This document shows positions 18,801-29,320 of a stretch of DNA of 64,000 bases, piece after piece (position 1 is the stretch's first letter; each line of letters starts with the position of its first letter). The stretch comes from Cercospora beticola (Eukaryota; Ascomycota; Dothideomycetes; Mycosphaerellales; Mycosphaerellaceae), in contig NC_088937.1 of the NCBI RefSeq assembly GCF_033473495.1, forward strand, positions 3,534,001 to 3,598,000, written 5' to 3'. Both the position numbers and the translations under genes were made by a program. The notes under the pieces are model-generated. The model was not told where the DNA came from. It did not search any database and saw only the letters and a list, made by a program, of their open reading frames with translations.

Positions 18801-20267
18801 GCTCTGGACATCAACGATGTCTCGATATGCCCTTACGATAACAACCTCATTGCCGCAGGCGCTACAGATGGCAAAGTCTACGTGTGGGACCAGCGTTGGG
18901 CTGGACGAAGTCAAGCGCCTCTTCACGTACTGTCCCATGGCGTTTCGCTCAACATTCTGCCTCACGGCTACGATAGAGAATTGACAGACACTGGAGTGCG
19001 ATTTCTCTCATGGGGTGCAACCAGCTCTCGTCTGTACTCTGGCTCTTCAGATGGTATAGTGAAAGTATGGAACCCCTATCGTTCTGCAGACAATGCTCAC
19101 GTGCAAGACCTGGACACGCCTCGCCAGCACAGATCCGCGATCATGTCTGGAGTATTCAGTCCAGACCATCGCGAACTGCTAATCGGCACTGAGAATGGCC
19201 GGATCAATTTGTTCACGACGGGATGTGCGGTACTGCGGAAACCTGAACAATTCACGCTCCATACAGCACCGGAGCCAGCAGCTGAAGATTCGCCGTTAGA
19301 AGTAGCCGAGACGCTCTTGAACATGGGGAAGATTGTGACACGACCATGTGGCGCAATGCCAATAAGACAGGCGGTGCAGGGTGACATGTACGATGGGCCT
19401 TTCCAGGCACCAAAGCAATCGGACATTGCAAGGGCAGAACGAAACCTCCAAGAAGCTTTGACTGCACAAGGGAAGCTTGCTGCACGAAATGCTCGACAAG
19501 ACGATGCTAATCAGCACGAAGCTGCTCTCGAAAAGGCGCAGATGCGGGTTCGCGATGCACAAGCTGCTATCGAAGACTTGCGGGACCGCTCACAGTTCGC
19601 TGAATCATCTCGCCCGAAGGCAGAGGCTTTTCAGCGAGAACTTGCGAAGTCGAGAGGCGAACGCCGCAATATTGAAATACTGGCCCAGATCTGCTTTGGC
19701 GATGAGTCTAATGCATGTCAGCACGATTGTTCCTATCTGCCTACATCGGAGGCATTAGAGGATGATGGACGGTCTGAGCTCCGAATACCTGGGGCTCTGA
19801 GATCCGTGGGTAACCAGGCAATCGCAGCTTCAAGGCTGAGGGCCGAAGATGAAGCGTCTGAAAGCTGTTTCAGATGCTTTCCGTTCCAAGCACGACCGAA
19901 TGGGGCGAAGCGTGAGCTCTGCCTCACGTGCAAGTTGAACGGATTGAGGTTGACGACAAAATGCAACAAATGCTCAGCTCCTGCTCGAGTGGAGACCGAT
20001 CAAGCGAAGCAGCCTGTTTGCGAAGCTTGTTCATTCGCTTGTTTCCGCTGCAGCAGATCGGCTGAGATGTCGAGCGACTTCACTCGGCTTGAGTGCAAGG
20101 ATTGCGATCTTTCTTGGGAAGCAGGCGTCCTTGGCTACGAGTTGGTGAAGACGAAACTTGCTAAAAGCAAGACGACACAAGCGAGCATTGAATCGCATGA
20201 GCAATATGATGATTTTGGTACGGCCGAGAGGGAGCGTTTAGCAGGACTTTGGGACGACGACGAATGA
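15831..20267 (+). CDS. Large protein with three SANT-like repeats, WD40 region and Cys-rich C-terminus
   Basis: Single-exon gene, 1478 aa from the ATG at 15831 (MAVEVIDLLSSEDE). The ATG 21 codons earlier at 15768 adds an unremarkable leader. Three SANT/Myb-like repeats lie near residues 313-360, 434-480 and 523-570. Each carries a Trp or Tyr, a leucine-rich helix and the pattern R-T-x-x-(S/T)-L-x-V-(H/R/Y)-(Y/W) followed by (Y/S)TK(V/I). A WD40 region spans about 685-1130 (GDVVGLSWSSTGAYFAAGS; KVYVWDQRW; GIVKVWNPY; NGRINLFTTG). A helical charged stretch follows (about 1200-1290), then a Cys-rich domain (about 1344-1433) with repeated C-x2-C pairs (CFRC, CLTC, CNKC, CEAC, CFRC, CKDC). This suggests a chromatin-bound scaffold. 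Resemblance to Raf1/DIM-9-type WD40 proteins of H3K9 methyltransferase complexes is a hypothesis only. Confidence 0.85.
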   Translation: MAVEVIDLLSSEDESPSKLLQSFKTRPKKDKSHNSQHGYTDSITSSDAEERRNEVGNGTNAPDRPAPPSGRTTSVQMREHVSPTGFKSFSLYKQSSDPAREEDASGRDKTQSFTQPILSNDAWKALGSPGRKLQEDFARIRRDLEQSKMQLEAKRLERVQKADLYQQQRRLSASKAGTTSDYAARTSIPSSSRLESGLLLAKQPVEANIPPEAILEGNGPENSMDRLAKRSSDGPTKDFVKRRRTEDHRIDALQRRTQTLDATDPKMERLTTSSEPDFALCSSAISTERAPQHTLPSSSPPATTSSASSSQAGRPWTVQEEMSLKRLKEVEGLSWDEIELRFPGRTKGTLKVRYYTKVKGKRFPAQPGEPDRPRTQAGSALSAETQQRSPSLGASQSQLLTAQRTATSVNTNDNGQSYSKSDLATRTPSSSGSKRSWQPFTAQDNALLKKLKGVMNMAWSEIHPYFPQRTLPSLQVHYSTKVKNMKINTSNVVVPARASAAIPQAQPTSTNASSSTAKASNFGSQYTAEEVALLKQLKEEVGLDWKAMMPYFNGRTAGSLQVYWYTKIRNGGTARHAPDVQRHDSAELLAPRAKRMRKSAPAAVDGFVSWTDARAIMRNSGDAEDIEDVEDSADDRSSTASHGPLALQDSVFPRTVNRILHQRETGTGSRAWTTSRFSIPEELKNHVHKDYHLRKYYHGTSGDVVGLSWSSTGAYFAAGSIAITDNRSMQYNMSRNLLVGNHEHGELQELIEHHVERPEVTESDNPNALSAMRQTQDPRLFQTVTATAFSPVAEHEGTLFTTGTDKMLRKYTVSPDVRSTRVEASFQHKASVDLLAVHQEGYIATGTHSASDSIAVFDSQGASIDCAWKGSPQRQDLHTTALIYPSTLKWGAAYAHRNYLLAGFSGDEDKLLAGETALWDVQHQTQIELKGETRNVFDVCWNPRPSSASVVFAVASNSTGIKLGGRGARSAVSCFAPTQPLSAVITWQCPALDINDVSICPYDNNLIAAGATDGKVYVWDQRWAGRSQAPLHVLSHGVSLNILPHGYDRELTDTGVRFLSWGATSSRLYSGSSDGIVKVWNPYRSADNAHVQDLDTPRQHRSAIMSGVFSPDHRELLIGTENGRINLFTTGCAVLRKPEQFTLHTAPEPAAEDSPLEVAETLLNMGKIVTRPCGAMPIRQAVQGDMYDGPFQAPKQSDIARAERNLQEALTAQGKLAARNARQDDANQHEAALEKAQMRVRDAQAAIEDLRDRSQFAESSRPKAEAFQRELAKSRGERRNIEILAQICFGDESNACQHDCSYLPTSEALEDDGRSELRIPGALRSVGNQAIAASRLRAEDEASESCFRCFPFQARPNGAKRELCLTCKLNGLRLTTKCNKCSAPARVETDQAKQPVCEACSFACFRCSRSAEMSSDFTRLECKDCDLSWEAGVLGYELVKTKLAKSKTTQASIESHEQYDDFGTAERERLAGLWDDDE

Positions 20268-20354
20268 GCATGCATGAATGAGCATCATGAGCGAGTTTTG
20301 AAATGACGAACTTGAAGCGTTCTGTTCTGTACCATATGTACTTCTCTACTGTGC

Positions 20355-22176
20355 TTAGAGTTTATATGATGTCTGTTTCTCAACTTCAACTCCAAGCTCT
20401 CCATCGCCGTCTGCTGGATGCGGTTTACCTTCTAATGTGGGCTCGTCGTCTGCTACAACTGGCGGTCCTGTGAAGTGCTTTCTGCCGTGGATGAGGTACC
20501 ATACTAAACTGATCGTGGCGAAGGCGACGAAGACGACTGATGCGTAGTTCATGGATGAGGCGGTGACCTAGGCAGGGTTAGCTGGGTTTCCAATACTAAT
20601 GTGTTGATTGGTTTGTCTAAGACTCACGGGTAAGCTGACTGGCATGCAGAACAGCACGATAGCCAGCCCAATCCAGCAAAGGCAGAGGATATTGATCGCG
20701 AATCCGAATTTTCCAAGCGAGAAGGTCGAGTGCTTGACCATTTTGCGGCCACGAAGGACGCTGACCAGGATGGGCAGACCGTAGCCGCAGGAAAGGCAGA
20801 TCGTTGCCACTCCAGTGAAGCTGTTGAAAGCCGCCGTCGAACCAAAGTAAATCAGACCGAGAAGACAGTCGACCACTGTGGACAAGACCAGTCCCCAGAG
20901 TGGGATCTCCAATTTGGAGTTGATGCTTCCCAGCCATCGATATCCTGGAATCGCTCCATCGCGAGCGAAAGCGTAAGTGCAACGACTCGCAGCTGTTAGA
21001 GCACCAACTCCAGCGAAGAAAAGGATGCCTAGAATCAAGAACAATAGGCCAAACCCTCCTCCTGTCGAACCCGTCACAGTCTTGAAAAGCGTCCCAATCG
21101 GCTGTCCACTCGCCACATCCAACAACATCTGCACATCCGGCAAAACGAACAAAATCGGAATCAAATAAATGACACCCGTCACACCAGCCGCCGCAACCGA
21201 CAAAACCATAGCCTTCGGCACCTCTCTCGCCGGATTCTGCACCTCCTCACACATACTCGCCACCAAACCATACCCCGTCAAAGTATAAGCCGCCTGCAAC
21301 AACCCGACAAAAAACGCCCACCCATCCGGCCAGCCACTCGCACTAGCATCATAATGCGTAAAAACAAATTCTCCCGAACGATAATTATCCGTCGTAGTCA
21401 ACAAAACAATCATAATCACCACGACACTCGCCGCAGTCCAGTAAATGCAAATCTTATTGATGAGGTCCAAGTATTTCGATCCGAAGGCGTTGACGAGGAA
21501 ACAGATGAGCATCCAGGCCCAGAACATGAGGATGGTTTGCCAGGCGTTTGCGACAAAGTCTTCGTGGTAGAGGCTTATGGCGCTGAGGATTAGTTGGGCG
21601 CCGGAGAAGTTGATGGAGAGGGTTACGGTCCAGTTTCCGACGAGGTTGAGCCAGCCTGTTATCCAGGAGGCGATGGGGGCGTATTTCTTTGTGGACATCA
21701 TGGCACTCCCTGAGATTTAAATCAGTATTTCCGCTCGATGCTCTCAATAGGCGAATCACTCCGGGCAAAGGGTTTTGCGCTCAAGAGAGAGGAATGCCAT
21801 CTCAGAAGGATGTAGGCTTCGAATACTCACAATAATACACCCCACCAGCGGTCGGATACACAGCACAAATCTCCGCCAAACTCGCCGCGATCGACAGTGA
21901 GATCAAACTGACTAGTACCCAGCCCCAAATAATCGTCACAGACTGCCCATCTGTCAACGTAATGTATAACGTCGTGGACAGACCGAATGGTACGGCCATG
22001 ATGGCGAAGGATAAACCGAGAATGGACAGCATGCTCAGTGATCGCGGCAATTCGGACTTGTAGCCCATGCGCGCGAGATCTGCGTCTGCATTTTGGGCTG
22101 AGAGGGAGTTGTTTCGTCCTGCTGCGCCTCCGCTGCCGCTGAGGGCGGAGATGCGGCGTTTGGGTTCGCTAGACAT
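20355..22176 (-). CDS. Amino acid/GABA/choline-type permease (APC superfamily)
   Basis: Plasma-membrane transporter of the fungal APC superfamily, related to GABA (Uga4-like) and choline permeases; the substrate cannot be read from sequence. Three exons: 21831-22176, 20628-21709 and 20355-20567. Introns are 121 and 60 bp, and both joins keep frame (GVYY-WSAMM; MPVSLP-VTASS). Product 546 aa. The N-terminal cytoplasmic tail is Ser-rich and ends GYKSELPR just before TM1 (about 47-70). The family signature EICAVYPTAGGVYYW is split by intron 1. About 12 hydrophobic segments follow, including ASMCEEVQNPAREVPKA, a conserved cytoplasmic loop of this transporter group. The C-terminal tail is charged. 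It converges with the SANT-WD40 gene, 87 bp away. Confidence 0.92.
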
Positions 22177-23264
22177 TCTGAGAGCGCTGTATTGTTGTGG
22201 AAGCTGGCAGGCTGGATTGGAGGAAGGTGTGTCTTGTTTCTTTTCTTTTGTGGATGAGGAAGGCGGCTGTCCACTGCGCGTCTTGTCGTGCAGATAGCTA
22301 CTGCATAAGAGGCGTGCGCTGTATGCGACGCGAGCAGAGCAGAGAGCGGGAAAGAGAGACGAAAGATGAAGTGAAGTCGAAAAGGTGCAGCAGTAGCGAG
22401 TGAGCAAGCAAGCAAGGCAAGAGAAGGTACCAACCCAAAGTTCCGAGAGTTCGCTATCAGTAGACGAAGCTAGCAGTAGACTTGCCGAATCGCAGTAGTT
22501 CCCTCCCTCGCTCGCGTGGCACGATACTTTCACTTTCTCGCCAGTACAGTACGTACACACCTAGTCACAGTCATCATCATCCTTATCCTGTACAGTATCT
22601 GATCGTTCCACTTCACAATCAGAAGGAGGGGCTGATGACTGATAGGACTTGACGCTGTTTCTGTGCATCGGTCCGGGTCCGTCTCTGACCAACGCGAATG
22701 ACATTTGGTGGCGCATTGTCGGGAAGCAGAAAGTCCAAGCGGGCGGGGGTTATGGGGTGGGCTGGTCGGGCGGCCTTGGCGAGCTAGTCCAGCTGCTCCG
22801 ATGCCATGCGAAGGAGCTTATCGTTATCTTTTGTGCTGGAGTCTTGTTTGGGATAAGCAATGCTTGCATGGTTGGATGGTAGGGCTGGAATTTTGACGAG
22901 ATGAAGTGTGAACAGGGAGGAGGTGATGTTGAGTGTCGCGTGTGCCGTTCTGCGAACTGCGTCGAAGGACCGTGGCGCTGCAACTGCAGTATGATCCGAG
23001 CGTGCGTGGGGATTGACGTCTTGCATGCTGCGTTCGTCATGACGAGGATGACAACATGTGTTGCACGACTCCGTTGATGAACAAGACGCAGATCATGAGA
23101 AGAATTACAACATGGTCAACAATGAATGACAGCCTCAGTGATTGATTCTATCCTCATCATATATTCACATGAAATATATACAAACATTATGCACAACCAT
23201 CTACATCAATCAATCATCACTAATAATCCTCTTCCCTTACACCCATTCCCTTCCTTCCACCTCT
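22177..23264. other. Intergenic, permease promoter and protease 3' region
   Basis: 1.1 kb between the permease start and the metalloprotease stop, both on the minus strand. The part next to the permease is rich in GA/CT tracts. No supportable reading frame or repeat was seen. Confidence 0.5.
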
Positions 23265-24197
23265 TCAGAACCCCTCCCTATAAGTCTGCCAAAGCGTCTG
23301 AATCCTCGAAACCTGCCCGGGGGTAAACTGACTATAACACTCATCACTCGAATAATCCATATAATTATGAATCGCATCCACCCCCGTCTTCGTCGGACAA
23401 CTATCCTTCGGCGGCTTAACCGGACACCCATCCGTACTCGTACTCTGCGCCGGAGTATCACTGATCAAATCCCCCTCACCTTCACAACTATACCCTTCAA
23501 ACGTATGAAGTAATCCCAACCAATGTCCCGTTTCGTGAACAGCTGTCATACCCATATTATACCCGTCCATGGAACCGCCGGGCATTGTGGCGGCGTTGAT
23601 GTTGCAGCCGTCGGAGTAGTATTGCGAGACCTGGGTTTGGGCTGTGACGAGGGAGGGGAGGGTACATGTTCCGAGGATGCCGCCGGCGAAATCGGAGTGG
23701 AAGTAGAGGTTGAGGTCACGGTATTTGCCACTCCGGAGGGCTTTTTTCGCGTCGTCCATGTCGTTTCCGTCGGCGATGGCCCAGGCGTCGTTGACGGTTG
23801 TGGAGACGTTGATGAGGTTGAAGGTGATTCCGATGGGGTTGTAGGCTTTGTTTAAGGCGGCGACTTGGGCGTTCGCCATTTCGGTTGTGAGGGTTCCGGC
23901 GTTGGCGGTTGTGGTGAGGAGGTGGAGGTAGGTGTTTACTGTTATGGCGGGTGTTACGGCTGCGCGTTTGAAAAGGCGCGAAACACCGGTTGGACGACGG
24001 CCATTGCGGGCGAGGAAGCGGATGGTTTCGTTGAAGTGCGTAGAAGCTTTGGCACGTGTGGTCCCGCAGTCGAAACGGCGGATTGTTTGATTCGTGACAG
24101 GGTCAACGAAAGTTGATATGCCATTGGCATCGGGCTTGTTGGCTGCGAAAGCCAGGGACAACAGTGTCGCCAAGGAGGCGAAAGTGAAGCCCCTCAT
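23265..24197 (-). CDS. Secreted M43-family (pappalysin-like) metalloprotease
   Basis: Extracellular zinc metalloprotease of the fungal M43B group. Single exon, 310 aa from the ATG at 24197; the frame is open further upstream, but this Met begins a clean signal peptide (MRGFTFASLATLLSLAFA). A propeptide ending near FKRAA (about 77-80) offers a Kex2-like KR processing site. The zinc site HExxHxxGxxH is complete at H221, E222, H225 and H231, and the Met-turn is NYMDYS (M280). Six Cys in the catalytic part (178, 198, 238, 258, 267, 287) fit conserved disulfides. Two N-glycosylation sequons lie in the propeptide and one at N131. Likely nutritional or host-protein degradation; which one cannot be told. 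Confidence 0.93.
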   Translation of the reverse strand: MRGFTFASLATLLSLAFAANKPDANGISTFVDPVTNQTIRRFDCGTTRAKASTHFNETIRFLARNGRRPTGVSRLFKRAAVTPAITVNTYLHLLTTTANAGTLTTEMANAQVAALNKAYNPIGITFNLINVSTTVNDAWAIADGNDMDDAKKALRSGKYRDLNLYFHSDFAGGILGTCTLPSLVTAQTQVSQYYSDGCNINAATMPGGSMDGYNMGMTAVHETGHWLGLLHTFEGYSCEGEGDLISDTPAQSTSTDGCPVKPPKDSCPTKTGVDAIHNYMDYSSDECYSQFTPGQVSRIQTLWQTYREGF

Positions 24198-24947
24198 CCT
24201 TCTGCAGAAGAGAAGTTCCGTATTCAGTAATGCTGCTCTGTAGCGGTGCCGTGTCCGAGGAATGTAAGAATATCTTGAGTCAATGCTGATGCTCTGGAAT
24301 GTGATCAATTGCTAAGATATATGTGCTGGGTCGCTCCTACACGCTGCGTTCACAGGCCAGTAGAGGACTAATCGTCGATCCGGAGAGCAACATGTCTCTT
24401 GATATTTAACCAGGCTATCGCGGCACCTAGATCGTCCCTCGAGATTAGTTCTTGGTGTCGAGGCTTCGACGTTTGCGGCTCTGCGCGTTACATGAAAAAG
24501 GCTAGTCGGGGTAGACAAAGACGACCCGGAGACCTGGTTAGCAGCCTCAACATCGACAAGGCGAGTCCGAAGGACGAATCTAGAGCAGTCAGCCTTAAAA
24601 CAACCAGTCGCTAGACTCAGTGCAGAGCGTGTTTCTCGGCATGATTCCTGTTCGTAAGTATTTGCAGGCCGGACATGCTCGGAGGACGGCGAAAGGAAAA
24701 GATAAAGGGACAGTCGCGAAGAACTGCACCCACAAAACATGCGCATGCGCACAAGTAAGCAAATTCAAAATGAATCGATTGGTATCAGGCAAACATACAT
24801 TCTCCCTCCGTGATGCTTCGGTCTCACCGGCGATCGAATATCCAGATATCCGTGTATAGTCCCGATGCCGCGCCGCAGAACACCACAAACGCCCTGTATC
24901 AAATTCGCGTGCTTTGAAAAACAATGAACAATAGTCGTTTCTTCATT
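24198..24947. other. Intergenic
   Basis: 750 bp holding the metalloprotease promoter and the 3' UTR of the CDC50-family gene (both minus strand). No supportable gene. Confidence 0.5.
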
Positions 24948-26456
24948 CTATGCTGCCTCGTTAGTTCTAGGTGCTCGCCCGGTAGTAGTTGCCGTTGAGG
25001 GTTGGTCGGTGTTCCACGTCAGGTAACTGTGGTCGCCGAGTTTCCTGCATTGTCGATGTCCGTAAGCCGATTCCATTCGTTTCTCGAATCATGTCGCATC
25101 TCGACTCACCTGGGCCTTATCAATTGTGTGACAGTGAACACACCGCCAAGCACAATGCATAGTCCGCCAACGACAATGTATGCAATGCCGAGAAAGGGGT
25201 TGCGGCCACCCATGACAGTTCTCGTTGAGATGAGAATTGACTTGGTGCCATCGTAGACCCGCACTGGGAAGTCTGCGAGGATTTGTGTTAGTGCATGACT
25301 CCGGTGGCATGTCTCAGGATTCGCCATCCCAGCTCACTTACAATCATTGATGATCATCTCATATCGTCCAATCTCCATCGCCTCGATGTCATTGCGCAAT
25401 GCCAATTTGCTGAAAGTCGGTAGACCAGCCGTACGCATCCAGACCTGAAACTCCTCCCATTCCTTGAGGTTGGGGATCGGGTATTGTTCGTTGTAGCCTT
25501 CGGGATATGCAACCTGCCAGTTCGGAGGTGGAATGACATCCGCAGCATTATATGGTGCGTAGCCATACAACTCCCGATCAGACGACCACGCGATGCCCTG
25601 GTTCGTCATGTTGTAGGTAACATTTCCCGCACTCGACCCAGCCGCATTCAGCAGCACAGGATTCGCAAAGGTATCATTGAACAGCGAGTTCGCAATCAAG
25701 CCGCAAGGATAGTACGCCTTCTCTTCTCCCACAGTCCCATTGAGTCTTCCCGTCTTCAACGGATCGCAATCACTGCCTCCGATAGAGCTATTACTCCTAA
25801 AGGTGCCCTTCAATTGGTCCTGATCGAATGACTGCACATATCGTCTGTGGTTTTGATAGAAATTGGTGAGCTGGTAGTAGAGTAACACAGGCCCGGAGAG
25901 TCGGTCGGGAATGTAGAATTGCAAATGGCATTGCGTGGTCGGTACCTCGTGGCCTTTATTTGTGATGGAGCTGTTGAGCGGGAAGCCGACGGGCACATCG
26001 CGTTCAACACACCATTGCGGCGCATTCGCGGGGTCGGTCGAGTTTTTGAAATGCGAGCTGACTTTGTCGCTGGGGATGGTCGCGAAGTCGGGGCAGGTGG
26101 GTGTCTCTGCACGATTGCAGTCGGAGTAATCGATGGTGAGCTCTTGCACCGACGCGCTGGCCCAGAGGAGGAGGCCGCCGATGGGCGCGAAGATGATACC
26201 GACGGCGAAGAAGAGCGGGAGGACGGTTTTGGGAGTGAGGATGGGCTGCCACGCCTTTAATCGCTGCTGGCGAAAGGCGTTATCTGTCGTATTGTTGTCA
26301 GTGCCGTCCAAGATGCAGCGCAGTGGTATCCGCGCAATCCGGTATCAACTCACTCGGCGGCCTCCTGCTCTTGGTCTCGCTCTTCTTCTCCTCGGTGCTC
26401 CCGCGCGAGCTGCTCGCGTCGGGGTCGTTATTGTGCACGACTTCGGTCTGCGACAT
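24948..26456 (-). CDS. CDC50: CDC50/LEM3 family flippase beta subunit
   Basis: Obligate partner of P4-ATPase lipid flippases, needed for their ER exit and activity; acts in Golgi, endosome or plasma membrane. Four exons: 26354-26456, 25342-26283, 25110-25272 and 24948-25044 (introns 70, 69 and 65 bp). All joins restore conserved family sequence ([47 protein letters not shown]). Product 434 aa. Topology fits the family: cytoplasmic N-terminus, TM1 at about 54-77, a large lumenal domain with N-glycosylation sequons and paired Cys, and TM2 at about 376-398 ([13 protein letters not shown]). Which of the yeast paralogues (CDC50, LEM3, CRF1) it matches cannot be told, as filamentous fungi usually have one main copy. 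Confidence 0.95.
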
Positions 26457-27009
26457 TCTGGCTTCGGGGATGGTGGCTAGCAGCACATCAGAACGCGCAG
26501 AAGCGACAAGATGTAGTGAGCGGAGGACACGAACACAGCCGTCCCGGCATGGCCGCAGTGAAGCGCCGCCACGCAGCACCTGCAGGGTCCCTAACGCCGG
26601 CTCTTGGCATTGCGTTGATAGAGGCCCAGATTTAGATCTGACAACGAATGCGCGACGTCGAAATATATCAATACGCACGATACTGCCCTTCGCGCGAGGT
26701 CGGACTGAGCTCTTATATGCTTACAGCGAATCTATATGATCATGTCGCAGGTCCAAACTCTGCCAGGATCGAAGCCAGCCAACTGGTTGTGCTCACTCAG
26801 CAGCCTTTTCCTGGATTACTCCTGTTTGCGAAAAAGTATGCAATGTATGCATTTGCTTTGTACTCTCCATCCACACGTCTAATGCGATAATACCCGGCTG
26901 CGAGCCGCGCAGCCATATATGCTCTGATGTCTCTATCGTCTTCGCCAGAACGCTTGCAACACACTCTGCACACACATACACACACATCGAGCAACAACAT
27001 GCAACGCTG
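26457..27009. other. Intergenic with a CA-rich tract
   Basis: 553 bp between the CDC50-family start and the sugar transporter stop (both minus). Contains a CA dinucleotide tract at about 26969-26987. Nothing else recognised. Confidence 0.55.
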
Positions 27010-28759
27010 TTATTGCTCATCGTCTTGTCCAACTCGCTTGTATCGGCCGCTACCGCCACCACTCGCATCATCGCCGCCCCGCTTTATTCTATCAGCAACA
27101 TTGGTGATCCATCCGGCGATGCCTTCGCCGGACCGGCCGTCGTGGAGCACAGGCTTGCCATCCTTGACATCGACTTCCGGTGGTTGCAGATCCATGTCCG
27201 GAATCTGTTCGCCCTCTTGATCACCGAGGCGGAAGGACACAGGAGATCGATTTCCACTAAAGATCGATTCGGCCTGCGCCAGAGTCTCCGGAGTAGGAGC
27301 CATTGTCGATGCGTCTCCGAAGATGGAGTTCATGTCTTCGAGTCGCACGTTCGCCGTCTCGGGGTATATGAACCAGACTGTCGAAGTGTTAGTAAAGCAA
27401 ATATGACAAAGGGGCGATGCGGTACTTACCAACAACAAAACTGACAGCGCAGAAGAAAGCATGAACCAAATATAGCCTCCACTTGATAGCCTGCTGCAGT
27501 ATCGGCGTCATCTCGCCCACAAGCCAATTGAAAGCCCAGTTCGTTGCAGTCGATAGCGAAGCACCCTTGGCACGAATGCTCAATGGCAAGATCTCTGGAG
27601 GGTACAGCCATGGAATTGGTCCCCAAGAATATCCAAAAGCGGCGTTGTAAATCATGACAAAGATGACAACCATCGTCGGTGTAAGATGAATGTCAATGTA
27701 GATGAAGTAAGAAATGGCCGAGAGAGATATCACCATGGCCACGGCTCCAGATAAGAGGATGAATCTTCGTCCCAGGCGATCGACCACGTACCAGGGAGGA
27801 ATTGTCGAAGCCAGATAGGTCAAGCCGTTGATTCCCGTCATGAGAATCGCATCTCTGCCAACCCAACCAGCTTGCTCAAACACGAGCGGAGCATAGTAGG
27901 AAATGACATTGATGCCATTCAGCTGCGCCAGAGCTTGCGCAGACATGGCGATGAACACCCGCTTGTAGTACCGCTTGAACATGTCCGCGTACGAGCGTTC
28001 TCCTTCCTGCCGTTGCAGCAAGACATTCATCTTGATCTCCCGGTACTCGTCTCTGGCCTTCGAATTGTGAATATCGCCTTTCCCATAGAGGTTGGCAATC
28101 ACCACAATTCCCTCCTCATCATGATCGTTATCCAGCAGCCACCTCGGCGACTCCACAATCAAGAAACTCCCCACAGCTAACAATGCACCCATCACCACCT
28201 GCAACAACAATGGCAACCTCCACGCCCAATGCGACTCGATGTAACTACAAAAGTAGTCCACCCACACACTGCACATGTAGCCAAAAATATTGCCCGAGAA
28301 CTCAATACACGCCAATTTGCCTCGATTGTGCGGCGGACTGATTTCACTTTGGTATACAGGCACAATGGTACTCAGCGCACCCACGCCCAAACCAGCGATA
28401 AATCTCCCCAACATCATCATCGGCATTCCAGTAGCAAATGTTTGAATTCCACCTCCTACGACGAAAACCAGCGCTCCGTATAGAATTGTCTTCTTTCTCC
28501 CTAACATATCTCCGACTCTTCCGACTAGTAATGAAGAAATAAACGCTCCGACCTCGAGAATCGCAACCATAGTTCCAATCTCTGCAGGACTAGGCTGGTG
28601 GAAGTAATCCTTGAAATACGGGCCTGTGATAATACCAGACATGACACCTTGGTCGTAGCCGAAGAGGAACACGCCGAGTGAGACGAATATGGAGAGGAAA
28701 TAGATAAGCTTCTTTCCGTGCAGGCCATGCATTCTGGCAGGACCATCGGTGGGAGCCAT
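27010..28759 (-). CDS. MFS sugar transporter (start uncertain)
   Basis: Major facilitator superfamily sugar porter, 12 TM segments, plasma membrane. Exons 27430-28759 and 27010-27377 (52 bp intron with ACTAAC branch site; join FVVV-WFIYPETANVRLEDM). From the first in-frame ATG (MAPTDGPARM) the product is 565 aa. Sugar-porter signatures are clear: GYDQGVMSG in TM1, GRVGDMLGRKK, the PESPRWL-type VESPRWLLDND, QLNGINVISYYAP in TM7 and PETANVRLEDM after TM12. The frame stays open upstream to 29320 without an ATG and reads as acidic, Ser/Asp-rich sequence, so the true start may be in an upstream exon. The sugar transported is unknown. Confidence 0.9.
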
Positions 28760-29320
28760 GATGCGGGCTAGAAGGCGGACGCCCCAATTCGCGGGTCGGC
28801 GTGGTGGGGAGGGGACTACGATGTCCTCTATTCGTTTTGGGACGGAGGAGCCAGGATGGCGGGAGCGACGGTGTTTTTCGTCGTGGGGAGAGGAAGCGTA
28901 GCGGACGTGTTTGGTGGAGGATTTGTGTTTTCGAGTCCGGCGGGGACTGCTATTGCTGGTGTTGTTGGGGCTCAAGCTCTCTTGGAGACGAGCTGCGAGA
29001 GGGTCTTCCTCGTCCGCGAGCTGGTCGACGAGGTCTCCTGTGTCGCTCCAGAGCGAGAAGTCGGAGTCGTGATCGGAATCGAAGGAATCGTCGAGGTCGT
29101 CAGAGCGGCGGGTCAGGCGTTGACGATCCGCCTTCTCGTCGTCGTCGTCGTCTTCGTCGTAGCTGTAGGAATCCCTGCTCTGTCGCCGGCCAGAGGAAGA
29201 GGAGAAGGTGTGCAGGGGGATGGTGGGTTGGTGGTGGTGTGTGCTGCTACTGCGAACAGAGTTCTGAGCGTTGAGAGGAATTTTCGAAGATAGAGGCTGT
29301 TCGGCAGCCCTCCAGACCGA
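28760..29320 (-). other. Open in-frame 5' extension of the sugar transporter
   Basis: On the minus strand the transporter frame continues for 187 codons upstream of its first ATG before a TAG at 29321-29323, with no ATG. The translation is hydrophilic, with an Asp/Glu run encoded by GTC repeats (about 29138-29160) and a segment reading SLWSDTGDLVDQLADEEDP. This looks like a cytoplasmic N-terminal domain rather than random UTR. I could not find a convincing upstream coding exon. Confidence 0.5.

Noticed and set aside
26969..26987. CA tract as telomeric or mobile-element sequence
   Set aside because: Simple dinucleotide run without a telomeric unit, terminal repeats or any transposase frame nearby.
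28759..28975. Sugar transporter start at 28975
   Set aside because: That codon is TTG, not ATG; it marks only part of a longer open frame.
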